Of a stretch of DNA of 20,183 nucleotides, positions 18,500-20,183 are shown in pieces; position 1 is the first letter of the stretch, and each line of letters starts with the position of its first letter. Under the pieces are notes generated by a model. It saw nothing but the letters and a program-made list of their open reading frames with translations. It was not told the DNA's origin and ran no database searches. Origin of the DNA: Setomelanomma holmii (taxonomy: Eukaryota > Ascomycota > Dothideomycetes > Pleosporales > Phaeosphaeriaceae); the NCBI GenBank assembly GCA_010015745.1, contig ML978388.1, positions 1 to 20,183 of the forward strand, in the 5' to 3' direction. Made by a program: the position numbers and the translations under genes.

Positions 18500-20183
18500 A
18501 TGCGGGGTAACGACCCACCCCAACATTATAGCACGAAATCAACACCAACTTCAACACACGTTATCTCTACCAATACGAAACCAATTGACAAGGCGGTTGC
18601 AGCAATGAGATTGCAAGAACTAGGAGAAGAATTATCGTTTAGAAAGTGCGCTGATGCGTTCAAAGTTAACAGAACTACGCTAGCGCAAAGATGCAAGGGC
18701 ATTCAGGCTCCAATAGCAGTCAAGAATACCTCCCAACAGAAACTCACTCCACAACAAGATGCAGAGCTTGTAGAGTATATTGAAGCGCTCTCTTTGATAG
18801 CCCTTCCTCCTACTCATGAAATGATACGCAGATTTGCTGCTGAGATCGCTCAAGAGTATGTGGGAGAGGGCTGGGTGGGTCGCTTCTTGAAGAGAAGCAA
18901 GGACCGTCTCATCACACAATGGACGTCAGGGATGGACGCTGTACGCCACCACGCTGACTGCAAGGACAACTATAAGTTGTACTTTGATCTCCTCCATCAG
19001 AAGATGGTTGAGTATAAGATTGAGCCACGTCACACGTACAATATAGACGAGAAGGGCTTCATGATTAGTGTCATAACAAGGATGAAAAGAGTTTTCTCAA
19101 AGAGGATGTGGGAGACCAAAGAGGTCAGGGAATCTCTCCAAGAGGGCTCTCGTGAGTGGGTGACTCTCTTAGCAGGCGTCTGCGCGGATGGAGAGCCTCT
19201 TCCCCAAGGCCTTATCTTCCAGGCCAAATCAGGCAATATATGATCAACCTGGGTGGAAGATATCAAGGTCGGAAAGCACGACGTCTTTGTCACTTCATCA
19301 CCCTCTGGATAGACGAATAACGACATAGGATTAGCCTGGCTTGAGCAGGTTTTTGACCGCTGCACAAAGAAGAAAGCACGCTCAAAGTGGAGGCTTCTTA
19401 TTGTGGATAGCTATAGGAGTCATGTAACCATGGACTTCATCAACTATTGCGACTAAAACAAGATCATCCTTGCTGTCTTTCCTCCACATTCAACCCACAG
19501 CCTTCAGCCACTCTCCACCTCGTACACTACGGAGCTGGTTACCCACCTTCACATCAGCTAAGGGCTGCTTTCAGTCAAGAAAGGAGACTTCTTTCTATTG
19601 TTCTGGGCCGCGTGGACCTCCACCTTCAAGGAGAGCCTCATTCTCAAGTCCTTTGAGGCCACTGGGGTGTGGCCAATAGAGAGAGACGTTATCCTTAAAA
19701 GATTTCACCCACAGACACCACCAGAAGAAGAACCACCCAGAAGCTCTCCTGTACTTGCTGAGAGTGATTGGAGAAAGACGAGATGAGTTATAGAGCAAGC
19801 AGTTCAAGATGGGACTGAGAAGAGTGGGAAAAAGATCGCCCTTTCTCTCCACCATATTAAGGTGGAGAACGACCTCTTACACTATGAAAACGATGGCTTA
19901 AGGCAGTCTCTTGGAGCCAAAAAGAAGCACAAAAAGAAGGGAAGGACCCTTGATCTTCAGCAGTGTGAGGAGTATCATGGTGGTGCTGTTCTCTGGTCTC
20001 CAAGAAAGGGTAGAGAGGCTAACTTCCGTGAGAGAGTAAGGAAGCAAGAGGAGTAAGAGGAGCAAGAGGAAAACCTCAGAAAAGCTGAGATGAAGGACCT
20101 TAAGGCTCAAGCTGCCTTGCTTAAGCAAAAAGAAGCAGAAGAGAAGCGTGTGGCGCGAGAGATAGCCAAGGTGTGGAGAGAGA
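18500..20183 (+). mobile_element. pogo-family DDE transposase, inactivated by six in-frame stops (3' end outside window)
   Basis: A single frame runs 1,684 nt to the window edge without any frameshift but with stops at 19241 (TGA), 19310 (TAG), 19454 (TAA), 19559 (TAA), 19784 (TGA) and 20054 (TAA). Order: Psq-type helix-turn-helix (about residues 29-65), CENP-B/Tc5-type domain (about 75-145, with GWVGRFLKRSKDRL), then the DDE_1 domain with first Asp in NIDEKGF. The second Asp is in LLIVDSYRSH, where the family has VDGHxSH. At the third-Asp site the sequence is LQPLSTSYTTEL, whereas the family has LQPLDVxxF before such a sequence, so the Asp seems deleted in frame. The tail is a Lys/Glu-rich coiled coil. 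The annotated ATG overlaps the terminal region; the true start may be lower (for instance ATG 18605 or a lost one). It once catalysed cut-and-paste transposition into TA sites; this copy cannot. Confidence 0.87.

Overview
The window looks like a filamentous ascomycete (Pezizomycotina, plausibly Dothideomycetes). Evidence: introns of about 50-70 nt with GT..AG ends, good Kozak-type starts, a yeast-type cystathionine beta-synthase without the animal heme domain, fungal F-box-like and ankyrin families, and pogo-type transposases carrying C-to-T/G-to-A nonsense changes like those left by repeat-induced point mutation (RIP). The class assignment is inference.

Layout. Positions 1-350 hold the C-terminal tail of a pogo-like transposase and its GC-rich flank, with four copies of a short motif. 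At 739-1385 is an intact, once-spliced four-helix membrane protein. At 1584-2504 is a 2EXR/F-box-like gene with a stop directly before its signature. From 2717 to 8200, on the minus strand, lie three tandem members of one F-box-like/ankyrin family: A (2717-4410), C (5412-6075) and B (6468-8200). A is broken by frameshifts, C is a fragment, and B is a continuous frame with two internal TAG codons. An intact cytochrome P450 (9079-10533) follows, with a CCAAT/TGACTCA palindrome just upstream. A 10-bp minisatellite (10811-10910) comes next. Two tandem paralogs, D (11521-12452) and E (13285-14222), are each broken by one or two lesions. Intact cystathionine beta-synthase (14492-16096) follows, then a decayed minus-strand gene F (16206-17388). 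The window ends inside a pogo transposase (18500-20183) with six in-frame stops and no frameshift.

Together: only three genes are clearly intact (membrane protein, P450, cystathionine beta-synthase). They are unrelated in function and form no evident cluster. Between them is a graveyard of at least six multi-copy-family or orphan genes at different stages of decay. Paralog comparison inside the window (A against B and C; D against E) is what identifies the broken frames and places the lesions. I found no CRISPR array, rRNA or convincing tRNA. All family assignments are from reading the sequence; no database search was run.
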